Shown here: one piece after another, positions 45,963 through 55,385 of the stretch
Numbering within the stretch: the stretch's first letter is position 1
Layout of the letters: each line of letters begins with the position of its first letter
Assembly (NCBI GenBank): GCA_031772625.1
Contig: CM062815.1
Span: 120,164,989 to 120,228,988, forward strand
Direction of reading: 5' to 3'
DNA: 64,000 nucleotides
DNA from: Pinus tabuliformis
Taxonomy: Eukaryota; Streptophyta; Pinopsida; Pinales; Pinaceae
Position numbers and translations under genes: made by a program
Notes under the pieces: model-generated
Database searches by the model: none
The model's input: the letters and a program-made list of their open reading frames with translations, nothing else
What the model was told of the DNA's origin: nothing

Positions 45963-47654
45963 CTAAGGAAGTGGTAGTAACTTTCTCTTTCCCTCAAACA
46001 CTTGACATTTATGACATGAGGTGGTGAATTTCTTGACATCAGAGAAAACAGTGGGCCAATAGTAACCAGCCCTCAGTATCTTATCCACGATGGACTTCCA
46101 ATACAAGTGTCCACCACAGTCACCTGCATGAAATTCTTGGGTGACATTGTTAGTCTCATTCTCAATCAGGCAGTTTAACAATATACCCTCATGGTTTTTC
46201 CAAAGCAAATTGCCATCCATGACACAAAATCTTGAAGCTTTCATTTTTAGGAACCTACATTTAGTTCTGGACAATCCTGGGGGAGCACACAGGTTTTGTA
46301 ACACATAACAGATATCAGAATACCAAGGGGATTGTTCAAAGGCTGCATTGATCTTTGGAGTCGCTAGCTCTGATTCATTGTCCAGCTGGTTTATGTCTAA
46401 GGCTTGGAAGTTTGCTTCTATCATTAGTTTGGCCAAACCTTTCCCTTTTATTAGTTTTGTAGGTTTGATTTCAATATCAAATTCCAAAATGTTGGCAACC
46501 CATTTTCCTCTTCTGCCCTCTAAGTTTTCTTGAGTGAGTATGTCTTTCACAATGGGACTTGGCACATAAGCTATAACATGGGAATAAAGGATGTAAATCC
46601 TGAAGTCTTTGATGGCCTTGACCAAAGCATAAGCTTGCTTCTCCATGATCTGATATTTCAGAGGTGCATCTCTAAGAGCTCTACTAAAGAAAGCAATGGG
46701 TTTCTCATTTCCTTGGTCATCTTTCTGTAATAAAACAGCAGCAATAGTATGTTGGGAGGCAAAAGAGAAAATGATAAATTCTCTATCAAATTGAGGATTT
46801 GTCAAGACTGGGGTTTGGGTAAGGGCCAATTTTATACCTTCAAAGGCTTGATTTGCTTCTACTGTCCATTTCACTTTTGAATCCTTCTTTAGCATGTTGT
46901 TCAATAATCTGATCAGTTCTGCTAAGTTTGGGATAAACCTTCTTAAGAAATTGATCTTCCCTAAGAAAGCTTGCAATTCTTTGATGTTTCTTGGGTGGGG
47001 CATTTGTAAGATAGCTTGTATCCTGTCTGGGTCAATTCTTATGCCATCCTTTGAAATGATATGCCCTAACAGCTTACCTTCTTCCAAACCAAATAGAGAC
47101 TTCTTGGGATTCAAAGAAATTCCATATTTCCTACATGTTAAGAAGATCTGCCTTAAATGCTTCAAGTGTTCTTGGTCAGATTTTGAGAAAGGTGTGAGGT
47201 CATCCAAATAAATGACAAGAAAGTCATGAATCTCTTTGGCAAAAGCAATATCCATTGCTCTTTGAAATGTTGCTCCTGCATTTTTCAATCCAAAAGGCAT
47301 TTTTACATACTTGAAAGTTCCCCACGGGTTTGTGAATGCAGTTTTGTCTTGATCATCAGGGTGCACTAGGATTTGATTAAAGCATGAGAATCCATCAAGT
47401 AATGAGATCCTTGAGGCTCCTACCACTCTTTGGAGAATGTGATCCATCTTGGGTAAGGGATAGTTGTCTTTGAGGGACACTTGGTTTAGATTTCTAAGAT
47501 CAACACAAAGTCTTATCTCACCAGTTTTCTTTCTTGTAGGTACCAAATTGGAAATCCAATCAGAAAACCTGATGGGTGCTATGATGCCAGCTTTAAACAT
47601 TTTTTGCAGTTCTTTTTCGATTGAAGGGAGAAGCATGGGATTGATCCTTCTCAA
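45963..47654 (-). CDS. Tat-like RT, degenerate RNase H and integrase zinc region
   Basis: The same frame continues upstream to the TAG at 47700 (through the IPLKPNQKPF segment). RT spans about residues 15-215, with LDGFSCFNQI, MPFGLKNAGATFQ and the polymerase site YLDD near 146. The following RNase H-like domain (about 290-415) has FASQHTIAAVLLQ where active gypsy domains usually have DAS, and HVIAYVPSP where a TDH-type motif is usual; both aspartates appear lost. The zinc segment of integrase (EFHAGDCGGH, then CHKCQ) occupies about 506-552. The frame ends at TAG 45963-45965 and reads on in frame into the integrase core. Confidence 0.93.
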   Translation of the reverse strand: MRRINPMLLPSIEKELQKMFKAGIIAPIRFSDWISNLVPTRKKTGEIRLCVDLRNLNQVSLKDNYPLPKMDHILQRVVGASRISLLDGFSCFNQILVHPDDQDKTAFTNPWGTFKYVKMPFGLKNAGATFQRAMDIAFAKEIHDFLVIYLDDLTPFSKSDQEHLKHLRQIFLTCRKYGISLNPKKSLFGLEEGKLLGHIISKDGIRIDPDRIQAILQMPHPRNIKELQAFLGKINFLRRFIPNLAELIRLLNNMLKKDSKVKWTVEANQAFEGIKLALTQTPVLTNPQFDREFIIFSFASQHTIAAVLLQKDDQGNEKPIAFFSRALRDAPLKYQIMEKQAYALVKAIKDFRIYILYSHVIAYVPSPIVKDILTQENLEGRRGKWVANILEFDIEIKPTKLIKGKGLAKLMIEANFQALDINQLDNESELATPKINAAFEQSPWYSDICYVLQNLCAPPGLSRTKCRFLKMKASRFCVMDGNLLWKNHEGILLNCLIENETNNVTQEFHAGDCGGHLYWKSIVDKILRAGYYWPTVFSDVKKFTTSCHKCQVFEGKRKLLPLP

Positions 47655-47699
47655 TTTCTGCTTAAATGGCTTCTGATTAGGCTTGAGAGGGATAGTATG

Positions 47700-50600
47700 C
47701 TAGATAACTGAGGTGTCATAGGATTTTAAATCCTCATAACCCCATGCAAAGACATCTTGAAACTCTTTGAAGAGGTCTATGTATTTAGGTTTTTGATCAG
47801 GAGGTAAGGAAGCAGACAATTTTATTATCTTGGGTTTCTCAATAGTTCCAATGTTGCATTCCTCAATGGCAGCGTTAAGGGGCTGCATTTTTGGTTTTCT
47901 AGGGATATCATTTGAGTCAAAGATGTCCTCTAATGGAGTTAGGCCTGTTGGAAGAAAATTGTCTTTCAGCTCTATGATCTCAGCCTCTGTAGCAGCTATT
48001 TCTTCATAACTGGTTTGTTGAATTTCTTGTATGTTGTTTTTGTTAAAAATTGTTGGATGTAGGATTTGGTGAGCTGTCTTAGGTGATATTGGCTTGTTGT
48101 TCTGTTCACTCTGTATTTGTGATTGACTTGCTCCCTCAGTGTCAATGTTTAATCCTACAAATTCTTGTTGCAAGGTCAAGAAATTATTTATTTGTGTGTC
48201 ATCTTCAAATACTTGCCAATCTTTAACATTGTTTGGAACAGAAGGTCTGTGTTTTACCTCAGCTGTAAAGCAATGGCCAGGTTCAAAGGGTAGCTTGCAG
48301 GTACTTGCAAATGTGGCTAAACTATGAGCATGAAGATTGTGGGTCCTAGAAATTTTGGCGATTTGAAATTCAGTGAAGGAATTTAGTATTTCAGCAACAG
48401 CAGATCTATAAGATCTCAGTCTTTTGTCATTGGTGACAAAATTACCCTTTACTTGTTGGACAACTAGGTCAAAATCTCCTAGTATTGAAACCTTTGTGGC
48501 TTGTAAGAATTTTACTAGTTTGAGGCCTAGTAAAAGAGCTTCATATTCTGCCATGTTATTAGTGCATCTGAAATTTAGCCTATAGGCTCGACCTTCTGCA
48601 TGATTGTTCTGCTTGTTATGTATCCAAACTCCAACTCCTGCCCCTAATTTGTTGACTGACCCATCAAATTCAAGGAACCATAGGATCTCTTGTTCTAGGG
48701 GAGACTTAATAACTTCTCTGTGATCTGGGATTGTGAGTTGAAGTTCTGGTTCTTCATTTAGTTGGTCTTTTAGGACAACTTCACCACTTGATTGGATCAG
48801 CTTTATTTCTAGAGCAGCAGCTTGTTCATTAATGTTCTGATCTTGTTTGAGTGTCTTGGTTTCATCATCATTTGTAAGACCTGAATTATCATTGAAGAGA
48901 ATATATGAATCTATATCAGAATGGACAGCATATATGGGAAAGTTTTGAGGTTTTTCTTCACTGCTGACCATGTATTTCATAAGTGACTCTCTATATAACC
49001 TCTTGGGTTGACCAAAGACTGAGATGGTTGCATACGACATGTCTAATTGTAGGGAACCTTGGAGTTTAGCCCCCCATGATCTTGATAACAGCATCCCATA
49101 TTTGGGTGGGATATCAGCAACTACAACATCCATTAGAATTGTTTTATTTGGGTACTGAACTAGGGACACACATAAGTCTTTTATTAAGCCTAAACACTTA
49201 ACTTGGCTGGAGTCAAATGAGAATAGGTCCTTATATGGTCTTGTAATATCTAAATTCAATCTTTCCACGACTGATTTAGGCATCAAGTTGTGAGAGGCAC
49301 CTGAGTCAAACATTGCATTGTGTAGTATCTTATCATGAACATGCAGGCTGACATAGAAAGGTAAGACCCCTGTAACTGCTGTCTTTCCATCAACCTCTGG
49401 ACCAAAAAGCAATTCTGGGGTGTCATCCAACACATTGACATTATCTTTATTACGAGTAATTTGAAGGGACTTCTTGATTTGTTGTCTATAAATGTCATGC
49501 TTGGCTAGTTCTGAAAGAGGTATAGCTACCTTCAATTTGCTAATTTCAGCTTCTAAGTCAAAGGGTCTTTCAGATGGGATCTTGGTGTTGTGGGTGACAG
49601 CCTTTTCCTTGTTCACTAAGTCTTCTTCTTGTTTCTTTTCTTGATCTTGAGGCTTGTCCTTCTTACTCATCTCTTGAGGAGTATTACTTGGATTAGGGTG
49701 CAAGGGTGATGCAGCCCTGGGCTGTTGTTTTGAAGGTAATGGTTCAGTGACTTCTTGAACGGTTATTTCATTTGTAACTGAATCAGTTGTGTCATTTGGC
49801 TCTGTGACTATGGCTCTTTTGGGCTGCTGGCTATCCTTTGTTTTTTCAGGCTGTGTTACATTTATAGTTCTGCTTCTTAGCTTGTATTGCTTATGAACTT
49901 CATAAACAGCTGTGTCATATCCTTGTTTAAAGTCAAATGACTCACCTGACCTGGTTTGGAATTTCTGAATGTCATCATCCTTATGATCCTCTTGACTCAG
50001 AAAAACTTGCTGCTCGTCATTCAGGCCCATCAGGTTAATGTGGGTGTCATCTGTTTGCTCATTTGAAGTGGATGCCTCAGTATAGTTTTCCTCGAAAGGA
50101 GGCCTTATGTCTAGATCAGAATCGGTTTTGCCAACGTTTGGGCTTTGATTTCTCCTAAAATTTGGATTCCTGATAGGGTTATTTTGTGGTGCTTCCCATG
50201 ATGACTTTCTCTCAACTGATTCTACTCTATCACCCAATCTCTTCATACCAATGAGTATTGCATCCAGTTTTTTATCAAAGGCTGAGGGTTCTTCTTTGAA
50301 GGTGGTTCTCTTTTCCAATCTTGCCCTGTTTCTTTTGGCAATCAGGTTAGCTTCTACTGTGACAGCAACTTTTTGGGCGTCTTCAAGGGTTTCAGGGGCT
50401 CTTTCCTTCAACTGATATGCCATATCAGGGTCAAAACCATCAGGAAATTTGTACAAGGCTAAATCAGGAGGAGGTCTTAAATTCTGTGATATTGCGTTAT
50501 ATACATTATTGAATCTTGCACAATATTCCAAAACGGTCTCTTGAGGACCTCGTTTGATTGTATCATATTCACCAAGTATGTGCAGGGGATCTTTCTTTTT

Positions 50601-50891
50601 CTCCCATCTGTTAGTAAAGGCTTGATAAAGCTCATCAGGAGTTGTGATGGTATTTACAGCCAGTGATCTAAACCAAGTTCTTACATCCCCTGTCAGGCTC
50701 TGAACAAAGATTCTCATTCTCACACTGTCATCATCTATTTCATAGTTCTCAAAATGGTCTTGCATCCTTTTGGCATGCTGAATTGCTGTGAAAGGGCCAG
50801 TGGAATCAAAATATGAGATCTTGGATTGGTAGTCCTGAGGTAGAGCTGCAGCATTAGCAGGCAACTGCAGGGGTGCATATCTATTAGCCAT
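47700..50891 (-). CDS. Tat-like gag-protease with an upstream RNase H domain
   Basis: The first ATG is at 50891 (MANRYAPLQ). The frame is open further upstream to about 51302 with Pro-rich codons but no ATG. The retrotransposon gag domain (AIQHAKRMQDHF, then DDSVRMRIFVQSLTG and RTWFRSL) occupies the first 180 residues or so. I see no zinc knuckle. The protease site FDSGASHNLM is near 525. From about 735 to 860 comes a type I RNase H-like domain: FDGS near 740, AEYEALLLGL near 780 and GDFDLVVQQV near 804, with HNLHAHSLA near 853 where the fourth catalytic residue should be Asp. It precedes RT, whereas in Tat elements as I know them the extra RNase H lies between RT and integrase. Ends at TAG 47700. 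Confidence 0.9.
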   Translation of the reverse strand: MANRYAPLQLPANAAALPQDYQSKISYFDSTGPFTAIQHAKRMQDHFENYEIDDDSVRMRIFVQSLTGDVRTWFRSLAVNTITTPDELYQAFTNRWEKKKDPLHILGEYDTIKRGPQETVLEYCARFNNVYNAISQNLRPPPDLALYKFPDGFDPDMAYQLKERAPETLEDAQKVAVTVEANLIAKRNRARLEKRTTFKEEPSAFDKKLDAILIGMKRLGDRVESVERKSSWEAPQNNPIRNPNFRRNQSPNVGKTDSDLDIRPPFEENYTEASTSNEQTDDTHINLMGLNDEQQVFLSQEDHKDDDIQKFQTRSGESFDFKQGYDTAVYEVHKQYKLRSRTINVTQPEKTKDSQQPKRAIVTEPNDTTDSVTNEITVQEVTEPLPSKQQPRAASPLHPNPSNTPQEMSKKDKPQDQEKKQEEDLVNKEKAVTHNTKIPSERPFDLEAEISKLKVAIPLSELAKHDIYRQQIKKSLQITRNKDNVNVLDDTPELLFGPEVDGKTAVTGVLPFYVSLHVHDKILHNAMFDSGASHNLMPKSVVERLNLDITRPYKDLFSFDSSQVKCLGLIKDLCVSLVQYPNKTILMDVVVADIPPKYGMLLSRSWGAKLQGSLQLDMSYATISVFGQPKRLYRESLMKYMVSSEEKPQNFPIYAVHSDIDSYILFNDNSGLTNDDETKTLKQDQNINEQAAALEIKLIQSSGEVVLKDQLNEEPELQLTIPDHREVIKSPLEQEILWFLEFDGSVNKLGAGVGVWIHNKQNNHAEGRAYRLNFRCTNNMAEYEALLLGLKLVKFLQATKVSILGDFDLVVQQVKGNFVTNDKRLRSYRSAVAEILNSFTEFQIAKISRTHNLHAHSLATFASTCKLPFEPGHCFTAEVKHRPSVPNNVKDWQVFEDDTQINNFLTLQQEFVGLNIDTEGASQSQIQSEQNNKPISPKTAHQILHPTIFNKNNIQEIQQTSYEEIAATEAEIIELKDNFLPTGLTPLEDIFDSNDIPRKPKMQPLNAAIEECNIGTIEKPKIIKLSASLPPDQKPKYIDLFKEFQDVFAWGYEDLKSYDTSVI

Positions 50892-51413
50892 GTTTGCAGG
50901 GTTTATAGGGTTGACAGGGATAACTGGGATAACATGAACGACTGGTACAACAGGGGTAGTGGGAACGGTAGAAACTAGAGTGTGGGTCAAAGGAATATGT
51001 GCAGTGGACGGAGGTGTGAAAGGAGGGCTTTGAGATGTGGATGGTGAACTGGGGGAACCAAGGGTAGACCGAAATAGAACCTTGATTGGAGTTGGAACAG
51101 GGTTTGGATAAGCTGTCTCAGGACTTAAATCAGCAAGAGTTTCCTGTCCTTGCTGCTTCCTAATGATTTTAGGGATTGTATTGGGATTTTCAAAAACAGT
51201 TGGTGGGTTGGGGTTAGGATTTGACCTTGTATATCGCGGATTCTTCTTGGGAGCCAGCTTCTGAACTTGTTTTTGAGTATGTTTTTTGGAATATTTTTGT
51301 GTCTACAAGGGCCAGACAAGATTTTGGAGTGACTGTGTATATCTTAAAGCTAGCATGAAAATTGACTGAAGCAGCTTAAAGAAACATACAGAAATTAGAA
51401 AATCCTGAGGAAC

Positions 51414-51430
51414 TCCCCAGTGGAGTCGCT
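51414..51430 (-). other. Primer-binding site of the Tat-like element (arginine-tRNA type)
   Basis: The sense strand AGCGACTCCACTGGGGA starts five bases inside the 5' LTR. It is close to the complement of the arginine tRNA 3' end used by Ogre/Tat elements (from memory, one or two mismatches). Confidence 0.75.
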
Positions 51431-52010
51431 AATTATGTTAACACCCAGGTTGTTCCCTTTGACTCCCAAGGGAATACGACCGGGGTAACCACTAACCAAT
51501 CTTTGGATTACAGTTTCGAGCCAAACTGTAATCAGAGAGGGCTCTCTCTTTAAGGTTTGTCTCTGTTTTGTGAAGATTTTAGGCTAGTTATGAGTTCAGG
51601 GTTTGGTTTTATGTTTTGGTTGAGGGATGTCCTCTGTATCTAAGGTGGAAGTTTTCAGGCAGTATCAGTCCATTGGGCAATGGAGTCTGTGGCTACAGGT
51701 TGTCTAAGGGATTGAGTTGAGTTGCTGAAACTGCAGGGCCATTCAAATACATCATGAAACAAAATTGAAATTGTAATTATGAGGTGTGTTTAACCAGTGA
51801 AAAGCAATTAAGAGTTTTCCACTAAGCTGGGGGTGTAAGAAAGAGATATATTGCACAGGAGCAAACTTGAATTCCTGAAACAACAATCACTGTGAAAGAT
51901 ATAGTTTGGAGGTGCAGCAGTTAAGAATTACACCTTATGACTATAACTGAAGAAAGACATTTATAAAAGCATAGATTGAGTTCAGGGTACTCTGTGAATA
52001 AATCCTGGAA

Positions 52011-52475
52011 CTATTCTTTTTCTCTGCCATTAACTATGAAACACAGAAACATGGATGAGATATGAAAGGACAACAAAAGAAACACATAACGAAGAGTTTT
52101 TAAGGAAAACTTATTGTGCCATGAAGTACACAGGAATCCTGTAACATTCAGCAAAACACCACAATGACTCAGATAACGCAGAGCTTTGGAAATTCCATCA
52201 ACCTTTGTATTAATACTCTGAAAATTTACAGCATAAGGAACTCTAGAAGAGAAATCAACAACAATCCCTGCAAACTTATGCGAGGGGGGAATATATACAA
52301 ACGGTGATACAAAATATCTGAAGCGTTGAGTCAACTGAGAAATAAATACGTTCACCAATTTGTACAGAAAAGCAGATAAGAAGTTATTACATCTTTGAAT
52401 ACAACATAAATGCTCTTCAATTCTGTCAGAAGACTTTTTGACCTTTGGAGGCCACTGAGTCGGTTGAATGTTCTG
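52011..52475 (-). CDS. LTR open frame of 154 codons with C-terminal hydrophobic segment (copy 2)
   Basis: Same length and frame as 32386-32850, also preceded by TTTATAACAG-type sequence and lacking an early ATG. The hydrophobic C-terminal segment is kept with conservative changes. Retention of a 465-bp open frame in both LTRs is mild evidence of coding, weakened by the recent common origin of LTR pairs. Confidence 0.5.
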   Translation of the reverse strand, partial: QNIQPTQWPPKVKKSSDRIEEHLCCIQRCNNFLSAFLYKLVNVFISQLTQRFRYFVSPFVYIPPSHKFAGIVVDFSSRVPYAVNFQSINTKVDGISKALRYLSHCGVLLNVTGFLCTSWHNKFSLKTLRYVFLLLSFHISSMFLCFIVNGREKE

Positions 52476-52646
52476 TTATAAATGATGAATGACGTGTCTT
52501 TGTAGCTCTGTCATCCTGTAGCTTTTCGGCCCTGTCACCTGTGACTGTCAGTGTTGCTTTAGTGGCCGAATAGTTTTGCTGAGTTGGCTCAGCCCATTCT
52601 TCTCCATACATGCTGATTTTATCAAAATTTTCCTGTGCATGATAAC

Positions 52647-54719
52647 TTATATATTAAAATGAAAAAACTTGAATACAGGCTCTGGTTTACCTCCTCCTTG
52701 CTGGCTCGAGGAGCTGACTTCTCCTCCGATCATCCTCTCTTGTTCCTGCTGGAAGGAACTTGCAGATGCCTCCATGCTAGGTGGGCCCATGCCCAAAGAT
52801 TTCCCTATAGGCATTTCTTCCTCTGAGAGGGGATTCATTCTGTGTCTTTTCTCCCCATGAGTTGTTGATGTTGTGAGGGGAGTCTCTCTGTCCCTCTTTC
52901 TACTTATGTCTTCTTTTTGTGGGGTTTGGAGGACTGAGGCCTCCACTGTTGTCTCCTGCCTAGGAGGCAGAGTGTCCTGAGCTTGCTGCCTGGTGGATTT
53001 TGGGGCCTGTGATGTTTGCTCTTGTTGCACTGGCTGTTCCTTTTCTTGCTGCCCCCCTTGTTGCTGTTGTACCTGTTGTTGTTGCTGCACTTCCTGCTGC
53101 TGTACCTGTTCATGAGGTGGCTGCTCTGGCTCCATCTCTTTCTCTTTGCCTTTGCTAGAGGTTTGATCAGTAGCTTTGGTTGCTTGCTGATGTGCTGTGG
53201 AGGATGAGGCAGCTGCTCCCACTTGAGTGCCTGGAAGAGCAAATACCTGTGCACAAAGCTCTAAGTCAGCCATCTTTTGGAGATTTTTAACTGCTCTTTG
53301 ATTTAATTCTTCTTGTGTGACAGCTTCCTCTAAGGTGCCTCTCCTCCACTTTATTAAATTTGCATATTTTTTTATGTGAGGCAACCTTACGTGGTCATAA
53401 CTGGCCAGCCTATACTTGACCCTTCTTAAAGTTATGAAGTGATTGGGGTCATAAGGTTTCCAAAGGAAACTAGTCTGTAGGCCAAGGGATTCTATCATTC
53501 TGTCTGCTTCTTGCCAACCTTCCTCCCTTTTGTTGTAAATGAAGTGGCCTAATTGGTTTCTTACTTTGAGCTGTGCCTTCTTGCCTTTGCTTGAAAAATG
53601 TAGCACATCAGCGTTCCCAAACTGCCTGAAGTATTCAAGGGCAAACAATCTCATGGGCACATATTTAGGCAGTCTGTAAGGGGGCAACTCACACCCATAT
53701 ATTCTGATGACTGTGTGGTTTTGGTAATAGTACCAATCCCCAATGCTGTAGACCTTGGACAGCTGAAGAATCCTCTGCATATCATCAGTTAGACTAGGAG
53801 GAGGTGAGCTCAGAAGAAGAGACATGGCTGGGTGGATGAAAAGGTCTATAAACTCACAATAAGTGTATGGAGAATAGGATCTGCAATGGATAGCAGAGGA
53901 CCAATAGACTACTGACCTTGGATTGCCTTGTGCATCCACTCTCTTCAAAGCAAAGTGAAATTTATCATGTTGATAATACAAAATTAAGTGGTAGATGTAG
54001 GAGGTGTATCTAAACACCCTTTCTCTTGCCAAGTTCATCAATTGCTCATGTATTTTGTCAGATATGTAGGTGGCATAGTCATAGCAGATTGGAGGCTTGC
54101 CATGGGAAAACATGAGCATCATCACCAGCACAGTTTCATCAACAAACTCAATTGAATTATAGCCCAGAATGGGACTGATCATGTCTACAAGGTCTCTGCC
54201 CAATTGGTTGAGGTAAACATGAGAAATGGGAGGGTACTTCACAGTGTCAGATTCAATGTATAATTGATTTAGTTTGGTGACCTGAGCATCTGTCAATTTA
54301 GCTCCTTGCTTTATCAGATCAGTCAGTGATAAAGGAACTAATTTCTTCTCAGTTTTGAAGTGCAACATCTCTCTGATGGCTTCAGGGGTGACATAGAAAA
54401 TGACTGAGCCTGAAGGGTCAATCACAGCCCTCTGACTGGCGTCGTAGTAGTCAGCACATAGGTGGATTAGGTCAGGGAACTGGTTGACCTGAGGGAGCTT
54501 GAAGATAGGGAGGAAAGAATCCCAAATGCCCAATACATCTGTTCCAGTCTCGTGTTTAATCTTCAATTCGTTTAACAAGTGGATGTGGTACTTGCTGTGC
54601 ATTAGCATTTCTTCTGATATCTGATAATCCAGGTCTGCTAATGGTTGCCATTCCAATTCTCTCTGAGGGGCATTTAATGGAGCAATGTTCAAGGCTACAG
54701 GAGCTACTGGTGCATCCAT
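52647..54719 (-). CDS. LTR-encoded large protein, C-terminally truncated (copy 2)
   Basis: ATG 54719 opens 690 codons without a stop. Residues 1 to about 675 match the frame at 36801-34780, with CAG at both positions where that copy has TAG. A deletion of about 1.7 kb then removes the coiled-coil part, and about 14 unrelated residues follow to the stop. The frame lies within the 5' LTR, in the sense direction, downstream of the TGACGTCA cluster, so it could be the first frame of a transcript started in the LTR. Confidence 0.8.
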   Translation of the reverse strand: MDAPVAPVALNIAPLNAPQRELEWQPLADLDYQISEEMLMHSKYHIHLLNELKIKHETGTDVLGIWDSFLPIFKLPQVNQFPDLIHLCADYYDASQRAVIDPSGSVIFYVTPEAIREMLHFKTEKKLVPLSLTDLIKQGAKLTDAQVTKLNQLYIESDTVKYPPISHVYLNQLGRDLVDMISPILGYNSIEFVDETVLVMMLMFSHGKPPICYDYATYISDKIHEQLMNLARERVFRYTSYIYHLILYYQHDKFHFALKRVDAQGNPRSVVYWSSAIHCRSYSPYTYCEFIDLFIHPAMSLLLSSPPPSLTDDMQRILQLSKVYSIGDWYYYQNHTVIRIYGCELPPYRLPKYVPMRLFALEYFRQFGNADVLHFSSKGKKAQLKVRNQLGHFIYNKREEGWQEADRMIESLGLQTSFLWKPYDPNHFITLRRVKYRLASYDHVRLPHIKKYANLIKWRRGTLEEAVTQEELNQRAVKNLQKMADLELCAQVFALPGTQVGAAASSSTAHQQATKATDQTSSKGKEKEMEPEQPPHEQVQQQEVQQQQQVQQQQGGQQEKEQPVQQEQTSQAPKSTRQQAQDTLPPRQETTVEASVLQTPQKEDISRKRDRETPLTTSTTHGEKRHRMNPLSEEEMPIGKSLGMGPPSMEASASSFQQEQERMIGGEVSSSSQQGGGKPEPVFKFFHFNI

Positions 54720-55326
54720 GGTTACTTTAGGCTTCTGTTTGTATGCACTGGTGTTACTATGCAGAGCAACACAGAGGAGTATTTTTGCAATATAGAGGTG
54801 AATTGCAAGGAAGAGAGGGTAAATTGTAACAATAGCAATTGGAATACTGCACAGAGGATTACTAGAGCAAATGCTCGGCCTTAAAACTCTCTTCAGGGTG
54901 AATTGGTGCGGCTTGGGTTCTTAGTTCACGAATGCACGAACTAACTGTATGTTTTGTGAGAATTTGGCTAAACAAGGCTCTGCAGGTGAATTTCGACTTT
55001 ACAATTGAAAATGGAGGCTAGCCACAGGGGATTTGCCGGAAAATTATAAGCTTACCCACTCTTTTAACTTTGTTTCAGACAATTATGGACACAACCGAGC
55101 GCAGGGGAGGTAAATTTGATAAATACCTGGTGAATTGCTTGGCAAAGTTTGCAAATGTAGGTGGGATGGAAGCGTCGGCGGTCTCCTGGTTGATTTCAAC
55201 TGGTCGACGATGGATTTGGACGTAAAATGCATGCAGGGGGAGTAACAGTCTTTTTCGCAAAAGTAACGAAAAACATGAATTTTGGCCAAAATATAGACTT
55301 TTGGGTTATTTGGCGCCTTTTTTGGA

Positions 55327-55385
55327 TGACGTCAGCATGACGTCATCAGGTGGGGTCAAGTTCGGATGACGTCAGCATGACGTCA
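55327..55385. promoter_or_regulatory. Four TGACGTCA sites in the 5' LTR
   Basis: Octamers at 55327-55334, 55338-55345, 55367-55374 and 55378-55385, with the same spacing as in the 3' LTR. Position is about 1.6 kb from the LTR 5' end and 0.6 kb upstream of the LTR frame in element sense, which fits bZIP-controlled transcription. Confidence 0.75.

Noticed and set aside
52011-54719. True env gene in the Tat-like element
   Set aside because: A hydrophobic C-terminus and a coiled coil alone are not enough; no signal peptide, cleavage site or fusion motif is visible.
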